A stretch of DNA of 64,000 nt, taken from assembly GCA_003117195.1 (NCBI GenBank), contig BDSI01000065.1, positions 100,001 through 164,000 on the forward strand. Reading direction: 5' to 3'. Source of the stretch: Eudorina sp. 2006-703-Eu-15. Its lineage: Eukaryota > Chlorophyta > Chlorophyceae > Chlamydomonadales > Volvocaceae. A program made the translations under genes and the position numbers. This document shows positions 12,561 through 27,200 of this stretch, piece after piece; position 1 is the first letter of the stretch; each line of letters begins with the position of its first letter. The notes beneath the pieces are model-generated. The model worked only from the letters and a program-made list of their open reading frames with translations, had not been told where the DNA came from and searched no databases.

Positions 12561-15500
12561 CCCTCACCCCGTCCTGTTGCCCCGTTGCCCCGTCCTCTCC
12601 GCGCCGCTGTGGAAGGACCTGGACAATGTGGACTTCTTCTCACCCGCCTGCAGCGCGCCTCTGCAAGTGCGCCGGCTGCGGGTGAGGACGACCCGAGTCC
12701 GGGCACATGCAGTACCGCACGCGGCTGTCGTACTTGCCGCGCCGCACCGCGCACCACCGCCAGCGTTGAGGCCCCCCGAGCGGGGCCGGCCGGCGGCACG
12801 ACGGGAATCTGTTTGGTGCTATGGCCAACGGGCTGAAGGGCTGAAACCGCTGCGAGTGCTGAAAGGTCGTACGGCGCGGGTGAGGGCGCGGAGAGGAGGT
12901 CCTCTCCGACGACGTCCCATGGGTCGGAATCATGTTCGGAGTGGGGCGCGCGCCCCGTAGCTGGGCTCATGGTCAGGAGCCGGATCCATCGCTAACTGGG
13001 CCACACCACCCGGCACTCGCTGCGCACAGCATTGGCTTGCACAGCCTGGCCGCTCCTGCGCCATGCGCAATCGGGCAGCACGCCCCACGACCAAAGCAGC
13101 CTCTGGATGTACCGCATCCGCCCGCCGAGTATCCCCTGGGGGGCGCTGAATAACCTCGGCCCCCCCCCCCCCGCACATCCGCATTGGTGTGCGCAAACCA
13201 ACGACCGCAAGGCACTCGTTGCGGAGGCGGGCGCGGAGCTGCTCCTGTGCCGTGCGTACGGCAACTTGGACACCGTACGGCGACTGTCGGGTGAGTCCGG
13301 GCCGCCTGCATTGCCCGGGGGCGAGTTGTGCTGCTGGAGAGAGGCTACCGGCGGGGGCGTTGCTGCCGCGGGCCCGCCACAGGGGACGACGCGGATTCGG
13401 ACTGTGTGTTTTCGCAGTTCTCGGATGTTGCCGGTTGTGGTGATGGTGAGGGTTTAGGGTTTGGAGGTGCAAGCGGGGTGGGAGGAGGGGGCAAGCGGGG
13501 CATAGTAATGGCACGTGCAGGAAGATGATCGGTACTTGGGGCGCCCGAGGTCTTCCCGTCAGTAAGGTTCGACCATGCTCCGCCTGAGCAACCCAGCTGG
13601 GATATCTAGATCGAGCCTAGCAGCGAGCCTGGCAACATCCCGGCCCGCCAAACTCCTGTTATATGTGTCTGGATGCTGAAGCCCCGGCGTCGACTGCCCT
13701 CTGAATCAACACGGCACTCGTGGCCAGCTCGACCCACGTAAGCTCCGGGACCATCTGGGCGCTTAGGTGGTAGTTGTGGTGTTGGTTGCGGTGGTTACGG
13801 TTGTGGTGATCGTTGGCTGTTGGCACGCTGCGCCTTAAGCACGCGACACTTACCGACGCAGACCTGCCACCACCCGCCCGCCTCCACCGCCCGCCACCGC
13901 CGCCCGCCTCCACCGCCCGCCCAGGGATCCTACCGCTGCTGGAGGCGTGGGGGCTGCTTGCGCTTGAGCGGGTGCCTGTACGACGTGACGCGGCAGACCT
14001 GCGGCTGGTGCAGGACGCGTTGGAGTTCGGCGCGACCCATGGGTCAGCCGCAGCGGTTCTGTGCATCTCCCAAGACACGGGTGAGCTGGGAGGGCGCGAG
14101 GTCTCCAGACTTGTGCGTACGGGGCGGTGTGAGTGGGAAAAGAGGCTTCGGTCTGTTGGTTTCGGAGCTGCGACGGGCGCGCTGCAGAGGGACGAGCCTG
14201 GGCCATCCGATTTCAACCGGTTGGCACGTGTCTAGGTATAAGGTATTTACATTGTGATGCCTTCTAACTGTACAGAGCTCGTCGGTGTGTCAAGGCAGCG
14301 TGGGTGATGTGTGAAGGGGGCACTGCAACGCCCCCTATGATGCCTGTATGCGTAACCATGTCTGTTTGTTTAGCGAGAAACCCGCCCGACCCAACCATGT
14401 GTGTGTGTATGTGTTAAAACCCACGAATGTAAACCGTGGTGGAGAAGGGAAAGGAAGGGGATCTGGTATACTATCAACCCTATCAGACAGCCGCACGGTG
14501 CAGGACTGCGCCGCACGGCGCCGGACTGCGCCGGACTGCGCGTAGGGCGCTCGACACCGCAGCGGAAGGAGGGGCCGATAGAGGCGGCCGCCTGTCACCG
14601 CCCGCCTTCCGGGGCTATGGGTGTTTTCGGGGATCCGCCTCTTCGTCCGGATTTTCCGTCCGGGAGGTCGAATGACACGCCGGGTCTCCTGCACCCGTTC
14701 GTCCGCTCATCCGCTGCCCCCTCCCCAGACTTCGCGAGCCCGCTTCGGTACCTGTCGGAGCGGAGGGTGCGCACGCTGGCCGTCAGCCCGCATGACCCTC
14801 GCCGGAGGGTGAGGCTGACTGTGAGGCCGCCGCACTGGCTATCTGACCGACGGGCCAATGGCGTGACAGACGGACGGACGGACGGACGGACGGATGGACG
14901 GACGCACTTGCCGACTGAGCAGGGATGGACGGACGGACGGACAGGCATGCATGCTGCGCACCGCCCTGCGCGCTGCCACCACCTGGTGCACTCCGCCCCG
15001 CCTCCGAAACCCGGTCAGGCATGTCATCCCAAATCGCAACGACTCGAGCCGCCCGTGGTGCGCAGCCGCGATCCTCGCACCGCAGAACCCCTTCCACTTA
15101 CGTGCCACAACCGCAAAACCGCACACCCGTCCGGGGCCTCCCATGTCCCGCACCTGCCGTACCGATGCCGTACCGATGCCGTACCGATGCCCTGCTCCGC
15201 AGACGCACGCCGCCATGGAGCCAACGACGTACTTCAGAAGGTACGAGAGGGGAGGTGGGGCGCTGGCCGTCGGGCGTCCACGGGCTGGCCTCTCCCGCGG
15301 GGTTGGCGTCCTCGAGTCGGAAAGCGTTTCGCGGCCTCTTAGCTACGTGAGGCCACCGGCCTGAACATGCCGCTACCTGACCCTGCTGTTACCTCCGAGA
15401 CGTCCGTCGATGTGGCGCGGGTTCGAAGCTCACCTGCCTCTGTTTAGCTCTTTGCGACACAGGAGAACCCGGCCCGGCCCTCAGGCCCGCCCTCCGATCC

Positions 15501-15905
15501 AGCTCACCCCTACCCCGACCCGCGCGGCCACCCAGGCTACCCCTCCCCCGGGCGTGCTGGGCTGCATTAAAGTGGGAGCCGCTGCCTGTGACTGTGAGCC
15601 CGGAGGAAGCGGACTGGCTACACAGCCGGCTGGTCGACAACTCAACAGCCGCCGCACGACTTCGGGGAGGGTACCCGGCCTCTTCTCATGCGGCCTCGAG
15701 CGGCGGCGCCATCGCCCCCGCCACCACGACCACCACCACCGCTGCCGTTGCGCAGCATGGTACGAACGTTGTCGTACCACCTGGTTTAGAGTCGTACACG
15801 TATCCCGGCGCTCGGTGCCCGGGCGCGGCGATGCGGCTCTGGTTCAACCCGTTGTACTACTCGGAACCGAGCGGTCCTGCCTCTGTTTCGGCGCCCGCTG
15901 TCTAA
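12560..15905 (+). CDS. Uncharacterised multi-exon gene candidate
   Basis: I do not recognise this gene. Several plus-strand pieces look like exons bounded by good splice sites: one ending at 12681 (WKDLDNVDFFSPACSAPL), one ending at 13290 (AEAGAELLLCRAYGNLDTVR), 13925-14080 (LLEAWGLLALERVPVRRDA), 14729-14808 (RYLSERRVRTLAVSPHD), 15202-15240 (MEPTTYFRR) and a last exon from about 15573 to a stop at 15903-15905 (VSPEEADWLHSRLVDNS, then a Thr-rich stretch). The CRAYGNLDTVRRL piece is faintly ankyrin-like. I could not assemble these into one continuous frame, so the boundaries are approximate, and it may be a decayed gene. Confidence 0.3.
14866..14945. repeat. (GGAC)n-like tetranucleotide array
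   Basis: Runs of GACG/GGAC tetramers interrupted by a 20-base non-repeat piece. The same tetramer family, on the other strand, appears in subtilase-A introns at about 25228-25250 and 28044-28110. Confidence 0.85.
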
Positions 15906-18900
15906 CGCTTGACGCTCCAGGGACTGTTCAGGGAGGGCTCGGGGGTAGCCGTACCCTTCTCTCCTGAAGGGATGTGCATCGGCACCATCCACTCGAATTT
16001 GGGTCTATCGGGGATGGGTCTGTCGGCTTCAGGTTTGGTCGCGAGGGAAGGTCCGGACAGTCTTTAGGCCACCCACCACACCACCGCTGAGACTGAAGCC
16101 TTGCAGCCTTGCAGCCTCGCTGCCGCAGACCCCTCGGGCTGTTCGCAAGTCGACAGCCAAGGCCGGATCGCCAACAGAGCTGTTATCAGTGATCCGGCTA
16201 TGTGCCAGTTCGGTTGAAGCAGTGTATGGTGAGGAAGCCTCGGCTGTCGCCGTTGGCTGTCACCGATGACCCGCGGGGTCCCGTACCTGTAACATATCCA
16301 ATAATAATAATACTTTCAACACACCTGAAACAATTAATTGGCGCTAAACAGTTATGAATGTGTTACGGGAAAACCCGCACGACAAGCGCCGCAAGCGCCC
16401 CCTGAGTTTAGGTAGATGTGGTCAGACTGCTTCGATCCAAGTCGCAAACCGAGCCGACAGCGACTCCAGGACGTTGACAGGGATGTCGTCCGAAGGGCTG
16501 TAGCGTGTGCTGCTGCTGTTGCTGCTGCTACTGCTGGCTGTTGCTCGGTTGGGGAGCAAACGGAGGAGGGGTAGGAATTTCCTATCGACGGCCATAACCT
16601 GCCTTCTCGCTTAGGACTCCCGGGGCCTCTGTGCTTTAACAAACAAATGAGCATCTTCGCAAATCATTCGTTTGTTGTGGAGCTAGATAGTTTAGAAAGG
16701 TGTCACGGGCAGTGTCGTGGCTGATCGGAGACGCGTTGCTACAGGGCGTCTACGAGAGAATATACGAACTCGTACGCCTTGACGCAATTATTGTGGGTGG
16801 GTTCTACAGTCGGCGATCCGGTTATCTTCAACCATGACTGACTAGCTCCCTGGGAAGGTGGCATGCCCGTTCCCACTCGGTGCGACCCCCACGCCAGCTG
16901 CCACATATTCGGCGAGGCGCGTAGATTGGCTTGCCCACCGCATTACCAAGAAATAGTACCGCATAGAGAATGGTAGCAAAATGAAAGTTCGCGGTGGGAC
17001 GGTAATACCGTTTCTGCTCCATTTGTCCATTCGCTACGCAGCTTCAGTATGCCAAAACCGGTCCGATCCTGTCCAATCCGCCGGCAGCGGACCCAAACCT
17101 ATCCTGTAAACCGGCAAGTCAAAGAATTCAAAGCTGCTTTGCATCTGCAAACTTTTCTGCAGCCAAGTTGATGCTTTGATTATCCAAATGCATAGCACGC
17201 AATGACTGAGGCAGGGATGTGGCTCCGAAGCTACGCTCAAATGGCGGGCGACCGAAATCCTGGCCAGTTCGAAGTGTGATCCTCTAGTCGCTCGTAGTAC
17301 CGTTGATGGCGATAGTGAAGACCAAATTGATTTGGGCCGATTGTGGGTACACAGGCAAACGAGAACCGAGCTAAGACACCGCGAAGCTGTGAAGGAGCGC
17401 TCTAGCTGTCCGGGGTAGATGAACAATCGCCACGAGGCCCCATGAAGGGCGGCCCCGAAGAACGTTGTGCCTGATTGGGCTCCAGGTGTGGGTCACTGTG
17501 GATTTGGTCTTAGGATCGTTACAGTGGAGGGGCCTCCCCTCGCGCAATCGAACACGTAGCCGTACTGGTACTTAGTAATACGGTAAAGCAGCCGTAAGTT
17601 CGTTGACATGTTGAGACTGAGGTACCGTTGCGTTTCTTTTAGGTCTTCTTTCTGGCACCAAAATTCACTGGCCAAACGCTTTACGCGAGGCAAGTACGTC
17701 AGAAGCCTTAGCATCGAGCGCAGACGTGCGCGGACAGGGAGAATTGCATGGGGCTTGCAACTACACTATTATCGTATACCCGTAGCGGTTTGCAAGTATT
17801 AAAGGACGTTAACAGTGCACTGAAATGCAGCAGGATGCCATCGCTACCGCGTTCAACGTTGCTGCAGCCGCCACCACCCTTTAGCAAGGCATATCAGTTA
17901 TAACAGAGAACATTAAGGCTGGAAATCGCTTGAGATGCCAATAGTGGTGGAGACCGTGTGACTGAGCCGACCGCAGCCGACTTCGATACATCCATTGGAG
18001 CAACGGTACCACTCCAGTAATTGTCGTAACGTAGATCAAATCTTGGATTTTGAATTCAGGATAATCGAAGCCCTCCGCGCTCGGGACGCCTTGAAGGATG
18101 GAGTGAGACATTGTAACTTCATGCCCATAATGTCAGCAGAATACGCGCACGCTTGAATAAAACCTATAAGAATATGTTCAATATAAGTTTACGCCACTTC
18201 GGTGTATATTGCGGAGAGGTACTGTACCGTAATATGGTCTAGCTGTCGCAGATGCGCAACGAGCCAATGAGGACTGTCATAGTTGATATAAATTACAATA
18301 AGTGCTGAAACGTACGGTATTCAACAATCTGAACATACATTGGTATCCGTAAAACGTAATCCTGACTGGCCGACGTGCGTGAATAACTGCAACCCGACAG
18401 ACCTCCTTACAAAACATCCGAGGACACGCGACCAGGAAGTTCTTACACGATCAGAGTGTAGCTGTGCGGAGAACAATGGCTACCGTCCTAGCTTACGCTG
18501 AAAACGATTGGGAGGACAATGAGTGGCCCTTTTATTCATAGAAGTAATGTGAAAACAATGTTTCTGTTAAACTTGATATTCATTTTCCAGGGAGTTTCAA
18601 TCATTCCACATGACACGGTATGATACATGAGGTCATTCCTGGCGTATGAGGCCTCGTACAAATACGTTAAATTCATCTGATGAAGTGACATGGCTAGCGC
18701 ATGTGATCTAGCTCATAGTTTGAATGTACGGAGACTGGACGCTGAGCAACTCAGAAGAACATTCAACCTCCCAGAAAGATTCAGGAAGGTCTACGAACAT
18801 GTCGAAATTTTGAAGGCTTGTGTGCATGCAAATGTTCAGATGTTGCAGGCACACCGACAGTAGCAAAGGCAGTAGCCCTGCCTTCGACGCAAATGCCAAA

Positions 18901-20291
18901 ACTCTAGGTGTTTCAATTCTGGGTGAATTGTGTATTCGTACTGGTTCTGGACACCAACAGACCTGGCAGGTTTTAAACCGAATTTCAATATGATGCGTTG
19001 TGATTTGTTGACCCGGCCTCGAACGTCATGTTGTTATACTGCCTGTCCTCAACTAGAAAGCGAGCCCTAGAGAGTGAAATTTTGTGCTCCACCAACGACA
19101 ATCCAAGGACAGTTCCATAATCTGCAAGCAGGTAATGACGCGTCACACACGGCACACCAATTAAAGAGACCTCGGCGGAAGGGGGGTGCCTGTTTCGAAT
19201 CACGACTGAAATTCGGGGCTGTGTGTAACCGCTAGACATCGGGTGTACGTTGCTGTAGTTGGCGGTCTATCATCCGTTGCTCAGGCGATGCCTGTCTCTG
19301 CCTGGCTCCTGAACCGATGGCAAGTGGGGTCCGCTGTTACGTTCATTCATTCATCCATCACCGTGGAGGGCCTTTATACCCTTTGTAACTGAAAGCGGTA
19401 ACAGTGAAAGATCTAAGGATGGACGAGATGACTGGGGCTTGAAGTCGTGTACTCGTGTTTGCTTAATGTCAGCCGACAACGGAAACCAACCAACAACCGA
19501 AATGTACCGTATGACAAATGTTGGCGGCGACACGGCGCGACGGCGGCATCAACTCATCACGAAAGCGCATCGCCCTAAACATAAACTAGAGATATACAGG
19601 CATCTTCCACAATCTCAGGAATAGAATGTTGCGGTTGCTGGGTTACTCTCATGACAACATGCGCAACGATATTTATGAAGGAAATCTAGAGTCCTCGAAA
19701 ATTAAATTTCAAAAATTCTTCACATGGCGTCTTGTGGTTTGTGTCTGCTTGAGCGAACGGCGGTACGGCGGCCTTGCCAACCGCTAACAGTCCTTGGAGC
19801 CTACCCCTCGCACATCACTATGACATTTATGTACTAGAACAATTAATGCCTTTTATGCTAAGCAAACTAGTGCATCAAGCTCTTGTCCTTGAAGACCAGT
19901 ACGTGCCCTTTGCAATGCAGACTCCCATACACACAAAATATCAATCAGTATTTGGCATATATTTCAACGTATTTTGAATTTGTATATGGTAATACCTGAG
20001 AGCAGCGGTCCGTGGCGGGCCCATACGGTGGGCTTCCGGACATACGCTACGGGCGGCTGCTTGGCTGCTGCGTAGATGCCCGCGCGCCTTCCTTACCGTA
20101 CTACCGAACAAACACACCTTATGGTCAGCCATCGTCACTTGTCTAAGCATCAAGGGGGTTAGCTTATCCCCGTTAGTTGTGAAGACCTACTTCGCATATT
20201 AGTAGAACGCATCAGACCATAGCGCTGCATCTAACAGCGTAGAAAGCATTTAGTTTTTAGTTATAATCAATTGTATTAGTGCTGTTTTAAG
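15906..20291. other. AT-richer intergenic stretch, no supported gene
   Basis: Base composition drops visibly compared with the flanks and stop codons are frequent in all frames. The longest frames (for example a 130-codon minus-strand frame near 17034-17426) have no domain, no splice-site support and no codon bias. The last part must contain the promoter and 5' UTR of the subtilase gene that starts at 20292; an AT-rich run (TTATAATCAATTGTATTA) sits about 20-35 bases before the ATG. Confidence 0.5.
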
Positions 20292-21179
20292 ATGAAGCAA
20301 ATTTGTCGCCGGCGTGCGAGTAGTGTGGGGACCGCACTCTACCTAGCTGCGGTAATAGTGCTGGGCGCCGCTTGCTTGTCGGAAGCGCAAGAATTCTTCT
20401 TTCTGAAGAATACAAGAGTACCTTTGAGGTAAGGCTTTACAGCGATGGTCGTTGTTCACAAACATCGGCGAACGATACTTCTGATTCTTGATAAGTGTGA
20501 ACACATTAAATAGCCTGTTGATATGGTCATCGCTTTCGTTTTCACAAGCATGCGGGATCTTTGGGGTTACGAGCCTGTTGCTTTGCGTCGCTCGCGGTGT
20601 ACTTGCAAGAACAACAGGGAAGCTATCGCAACAGAGTTACTTCTAAATGGGCACACTTTAATCTGTAGCTGCCATTTAATGTGGTGCTACGTTCGACACA
20701 GCGCGATAACGGCCGCACTATCAGCATCATCGGGGCTGATTGTATTGTGACAGCGCTCGGGCGGTTCGTATCTACACGTGATCCTCATTTCTTAGCCGTT
20801 TGTGCCGAAATGCCGTTAGTCGAGGGTGACCACCTTCGATACTCCCTGCCCCTGGGGGTGGTGGGAACGGCACTCGCGGCTACCTCTGCTAACACGACGA
20901 GCGTACCTAGTACCTTGCTTTGGCGGCTGGGGGAGGGGTCCAGCCCCGTCGAGCCTCCGCGTCAGTGCGGAGTGCGATGTACGGCGTCCTTAGCGGCACC
21001 AGGCGGCACTCGACGTAATGCCATCTCGCGTGCACCCCACAGCGAATGCACCCTGTCGCCCCACACTGAGCTGCGGCGCGTGTCACGGCCGTGCACGGGT
21101 AGCTGGGTGGCAAGTGGCGTGCAGCGGGGCCCTCCTCCCCCGACCGCACCCCGTCAGCAGCAGCAGCAGCAGTAGCAGC

Positions 21180-21213
<34 letters not shown>

Positions 21214-24200
21214 GCGGAGGCAGCAGCTTCATGCCCATCAGCCTATCAGCTGCCTCGTTCCATCAAGAGCTCACCCGGTACAGATGCGCAAGGCCACAGT
21301 GTGCCGCACCAGGACTTTGCCAGAACCGTCCCGTCGATTGGGTCGCCGGACATGCCGCCAGCGGCAGCACTGATGTCGGGCGCACCGGCTTATCCAGACG
21401 GGGCCACCCTCCGCGTTGAGAGGCACCGCCTCGGGGGTTGTTGCGGCGAAGGCTGGCCATGGGCCACTTCCCGACTCGGGTCTCGAATGGCGTTTGGATC
21501 CGGGCGGCGTTCCCGGGCGCCGTACAGTACGCCGTATGTGGTTGCTTACCGCTCGGGCCCCTCGGATGAGATATTCATCCCCCTTTTGCTACCCAGTCCG
21601 TTGGTGCCGCCCTCGCCCTGATTCGTTCCGCCACCCGCCCCACCGCCTAACCGCCCTCCCCGCGCGCAACCCGCCTCCCACCGCACCCGCACCCGCACCC
21701 CGCAGGACTGCCAGTGACTTGATCGCTGCAGCGAATGGGGGGCAAGTGCCGAGCGATGGGGAAGTCAAGTATATACCCATGGATGCGGCCACGACGGTGG
21801 CTCTGGCGACACCTAGTGGGACGGATCTGCTCGGGCGGCGACTGCTCATCGTCAAGTTCCCACTAGGTGCGGTGCGATGCGACGCGGGCCTGGACCAGCA
21901 GACGCCTCATGTTGCGTTGTTGATGGTGACACACGAAGCCAGGCCTCCCTCCGAGTGTGCGGTTGCCAGGTTGCTTACATACCGGCAACGGCGAAGGGAA
22001 CTAGTAATGCAGCGGCGGGCCGCCTGCAGGGCTCCTACGGTGCATCTTCTGGCGTGGATTTTCAGTTTCGGGATTCGGGACTGGGGACTTGCGGGTTGGG
22101 TACACACGCGGCTGACTCCCGAGTGCGCTGGCCGCCCTGCTCGCCCTCAATAATATCTCCGGTCATGCCGGTCGCCGCTCGCGCGTGCCTCCTTGCCCTC
22201 CGCGCAGCCGTGATGCAGCCGCTCCGGAACTCCCTGGTGGCGGCGGGCACCTCCGTCCTGGAGGTGCTCGCGGACAACGCGTTGCTGGTGTTCGGCAGGC
22301 CGGAGCAGGTGTTCCCCATCGTGCAGTCCTACGGGGCGCTGATGGTGGGTGCGGGCGCGCTGCGTGACCGCAACACGTGTGACCTCAGCTGACTCAAACA
22401 CGTGCACTCCACCCAGGACACCTCCCAGCAAGGGCTCACCAGACCCGGACGGCGGTGGCCTCGTGTGGGTTGATATTTGCCGCTCTTTAAAGGCAGCTCG
22501 GTGCTCGGTACCCGAAACACGTCCCTTGCGCTTCCGGCGAATGAGCGGCGGATGATGAGGCCGGCGGTGGCGTGCTGGCCCGTCTTGTGCTTGTGTGGTT
22601 TCCGTCAACCGGTGGTGCTGCCCTTGCACCCGATGTGGTGTGTTGTGAAACATGTGCTTGTTGCCGCGCCCGTACCCTTTTATTCATTTATCGCGCAGGC
22701 GGTCTACCAAGCGGAGTTCAAGCCCACCCTGGAGACCATGAAATTGGTGGCGGAGACCCAACAGACCATGTACCGCCGCCGTCAGCGGCGGGCGCTGCTG
22801 GCGGCGGGCGGCGCCGACGACGTCGCGATGGGGGACGAGGACGACGACGTTCTCGGCGGCGGCACGAGCGGCTTCGACGACCTTCAGACCTGGCGGCTGT
22901 ACCTCTCCGACAAGCCCGAATCCCCCGCCCACCAGCTGCACGGCCACGCGTCCGGCAAGCGGCGCAGCGCGCGGGAGCAAACCCCGCGCACGCCCGCCGG
23001 CAACGGCGGCGGGTTCGCGCCGGGGCCCGATCAGTACGGCATTTCCGTCCGGCTTGTACTGGGGCTGCAGCCTGCCGTACTGCAGAACATCACCACGCAG
23101 TGGCCGATCAATCTTGCGTTCGTCCTGGGCCGCAGCGCCGACCCGTTGGACGCTGACCCCTGCATGCCGCACTTCGCGGACGACGCGCTGTACTCGCCCA
23201 CGGCTCCGGAGCTGCAGGTCTACGTGTGTGCGCAGGTGGGTCACGACCGCGCGCACGCGCTTGATGTCCCGTGACGGCGGTGCGGCGGCCGTGCGTGCGG
23301 CCAACGATGCGCAACGGCGCAACAACGCGCCGCGACTGGTCGCCGTCTAACCCCCGCCGCGCCACCAAAACCGGCACCGGCACCGGCACATCCCCGGGAC
23401 GGGAACAGGTCCAGGGCAAGGCGCAGTGATGCAGCGACGACTGCCGGGTCTCTAGGGTCTCTAGGGTCTCTAGGGTCTCTAGGGTCTCTAGGGTCTCTAG
23501 GGTCTCTAGGGTCTCTAGGGTCTCTAGGGTCTCTAGGGTCTCTAGGGTCTCTAGGGTCTCTAGGGTCTCTAGGGTCTCTAGGGTCTCTAGGGTCTCTAGG
23601 GTCTCTAGGGTCTCTAGGGTCTCTAGGGTCTCTAGGGTCTCTAGGGTCTCTAGGGTCTCTAGGGTCTCGGCGGTGATCCGCACCGCACCGCACCGCATGC
23701 ACGCCCCTGGCGTGGCGGCGGACAGCAGCTGACGTGCACTCGTTTTCACCCCCCGCTGTCTCCGTACATCCACTGTACGTCAGGACTACCCGGCCGCCGT
23801 CGACTGGCTGGCCAGCATGCACCTGAGCACGCTGATCGAGCCGATCGTCGCGGCGTCGCCGTACAACGCCATCGCGGGCTGGACCATGCAGACGGGTGGG
23901 TTGACCGCTTGCCGACGGACGGGTGGCAGCAGCGCAGCAGCGCACAGGCCACTGTCTTATGATCGGCGGGGGATGGTGTGGTGGTGTGCTGCGAGAGACG
24001 GCCATGGCAGGGCCGGGGGCCATTTCAACGTGGGACATGTACATGGACCAGATGAGAGGTGACCGTCCCGGCTCACGCCGCGAAATATCTCGCTGGGAAA
24101 AGCCCCTTGCGGCGAGTGCAGGGGGGCTAGGAGAGCAGCTCGGCAGGCGACGGTGTCGTCGTCGACAGCGGCGCCGGGGAGCTGCGTTGGTTGAGGAGGA

Positions 24201-27200
24201 AGATCCCACCGCACACCACACACCGCACACCGCACATCGCACACCCTGCCTGGAATCACCCGCTTGACTGGCGCCCGCTGCCACCCACACCCACACCTCC
24301 CCTCAGGCAACCTCACGGCCGCCCAGTACACGAACCCCACGGCCGCTCTGAAGCCCTACTGGGCCGCCAACATCTACGGTCAGGGCATCATTGTCGGGGT
24401 GAGCTGCCGGGGCTGGGCTTGTTGCTGGGCTGGGCTGGGAGCAGGCGGTCTGCTGCCCGGCGGTATCGGAAAACCAAAACGCGCCCGCTGCAGCCGCGCG
24501 CTGTGCGATTTGTCCTGGTTGCTGGTTGCTGTGTACGGTCGCTGGCTGCGCGAGCACCCAGCCAGGCGGGTTGGTTGCTTGTTTTGGGCCTTAGCCGTTT
24601 TGGATGTGTTGAGCCTGAGCCCTGACAGCCGCCGGGCCCCTGCCCGCGCACCTGGCAAGACCCTGACGCCTGACACCCCTTCCTGTCAATAAAGACAGCG
24701 AAACTGCAAAAGAGCAACAAACCGACACCCCTCCCCCCCGGCCACCTGCTGCCTTGCCCTGCCCTGCCCTGCCCTGCCCCACCCGTCCTCGCTGCTGGGT
24801 CCTCCCCCTCTTCCCCCCTCAGGTGACTGATCAGGGTCTGGACATGGGCCACTGCTATTTCATCGACGACCGGTGGCGCCCGGGCAGCCTGCGTTCCATG
24901 TTCGCGGGCAACCCGCCGCGGCTGTACCTGCCCAACCACCGCAAGGTCGTCCAGTACATCACCCCCGAGGCCACGGGTGAGCAGCGAGTTCCCAGTGACG
25001 TACAGTGACGTACTAGTATCTTCTTCTCCCGGACGTGCCGCCAGGCACGTGCCGTAATACAGCCAAATAAAAACACGACTAAAAACACTGGGTTATTCCG
25101 GTGCGTGTCCGATCCCCAAACCCGGCCCGGCAAAGCCCGGGAGTGAGACTGCAGCGCCCATCCTGCGCTCACTGCGAGAACGGCGAGAACTACGACGTCC
25201 TCCCGAACTGAACGGAACTCCCGCGCCTGGTGTCCGTCCGTCCGTCCGTCCTTCTGCCCACCTGCAGGCACCCGGTGGTTCGGCGGCGAGGACCAGAGTC
25301 ACGGCACCCACGTGTCAGGCACCGTGGCGGGCGCCATCCTGAACTCCACGGGGGGCCTCCAGCTGGACGCGGGCACCGGCTCCGCGCCGCGCGCCCGACT
25401 GAGCTTCTTCGGCACCTCAGCGCCCACGGAGGGCAAGTTCAAGGTGCCGCCGCCGCTGGATGACAAGATCCTGTCGGTAAGCCCCTATTTTTATGTAAAT
25501 TTCTAATGCTGTATATTTATGCAAGTACTGTATGTCATGTGCATATGTTTTAGCTGCACTTGACTGGCTCCAGGGCAGGGGGCCCAGGCGAGGGTGCCCT
25601 AGTCGGTTCTACACCTCTTCTGCGATCGGTCGTGCTTCGGGATCACGCGCCACGCCCTCATGTGTGTGCGTGTGTGTTTCTGTGGTGCACAGTACCACTA
25701 CGCGGTCGGCGCGCGCATCAGCTCCGAGAGCTGGGGCCGTTCCAGCGTCCTGGGCGTGGCCTACCTCTCCACGTCGCGCCAGTTCGACTCCTTCGCCTGG
25801 CGCAACCCCGATTTCGTGTCTGTTATCGCCGCCGGCAACTTCGGCCGCAACGGCATGGTCTCCATCACCGCCCCCGCCACGTCCAAGGTACGTACGCGCC
25901 GCACCACTTTTGGTGCATCTGCCGTGCATCCGTACGGCTGATGTACTTTTGTCGTACACCCAGTACTGTCGGTGTCGGCGGGTTTCCACCTCCCCCAAGC
26001 GCTGGATGGGGCGATGTGGGTTGGGGTGTGCCGAGAGACGGAGCGCCCGTAAACCCCTAACACGCATACCGCCGCTGCCGCTGCCTTCGTGCTGCGCAGA
26101 ACGGCATTGCTGTGGGCGCCACGGTAAACTACCCGCAAAACACAGCGACCGGTACCCTGAACAACATGTTCCTCCTGCGCTACCGGGACGCCAGCGGCGT
26201 TCGCCAGGACGCCTCGGTAAGCAGCTGGAAGGGCCCTACAGGTGCATTGTACGACACCGGTTGCAACCGTCAAGTGACACGTGTCGTAATTTGAGGCGTT
26301 CTTCCGGACGGCGGACGGCCCCTCGTCCCACGGGTCGGATCCCACGGGTCGGATCCCACGGGTAGCGTCCCACGGGGGGTCCGGTTCCCCACACGCCCGC
26401 TCATCAACCCGCCGCCGCCACGCCGCCCACTCACCCGCCGTTCCCCGCAGTTCTGGCCGCGCATGGGCACCGACGTCACGACCTGGAAGGGCGTCCTGGG
26501 CAACAAGGTGAGATGGGGCCGCGGCGGCGGCGCTGATCCCTGGGGCACTGGGGCGCCTCCCTAGAGGGTTCCTCCCGGGGGTCCCTTCTTCCTTGCCTGA
26601 TCCTTGGAGCGCTGAGGTGGTTCCTGTTGCGCGCGTCGGTTCGTAACGCACGCTCCGCGGCGCCGGAACAGAAACGGTGGCCGGTTGGACGCGCGCCCGC
26701 CGGAACGCCCTCCGTGCCTCAACTCCAATCGCACCTCGACCCCACGGCGCCGCGCAGGAGGTCCCCCTGCGGCTCGCCACACCGGAGAACGCCTGCAGCA
26801 GCATCACCAATGCGGCGGGCGCCGTGCTGGTTGTGGACCTGAAGCAGGCCTGCGGCAACGACACCATGACCGCCAACATCGCCGCTTCTGGCGCCGTGGG
26901 CGTCATCTTCGTGGTGGCGGATGACGGGTTCATCGAGGGCCGCCGGATGTGGTCGCCCCCCACCCCCATCACCTTCTCCCTCATCTCACGGGTACGGCCC
27001 GTACACCGGTTCCGTACACAACTGCGTTGCCACTCGCCGGACCTGTAATAATAATAACCTAAACACCTCCAGGGTGTAGACACCCTGCGGAACGAACCGT
27101 GCATTTGTGTAGCTGCGTCTGGTCTGCTGCGACGATCGGTTTGCAGTCAGCTTAATTGGTGAGGTGGAAGGATGCCTTGTGTGTGTGTTTGTGTGTGAGA

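Noticed and set aside
13925..14080. Assignment as a chaperonin-like or ankyrin/K+-channel exon
   Set aside because: Only short suggestive strings; the neighbouring exon candidates do not assemble into either family.
17034..17426. 130-codon minus-strand ORF
   Set aside because: No domain, no GC-rich codon bias, and in an AT-richer region where other genes show none; likely chance.
23241..24296. Long minus-strand ORF with (LET)n or (RDP)n repeats
   Set aside because: It is created by the 9-bp satellite and lies antisense to exons and introns of subtilase A, whose frame is proven by 21 junctions.
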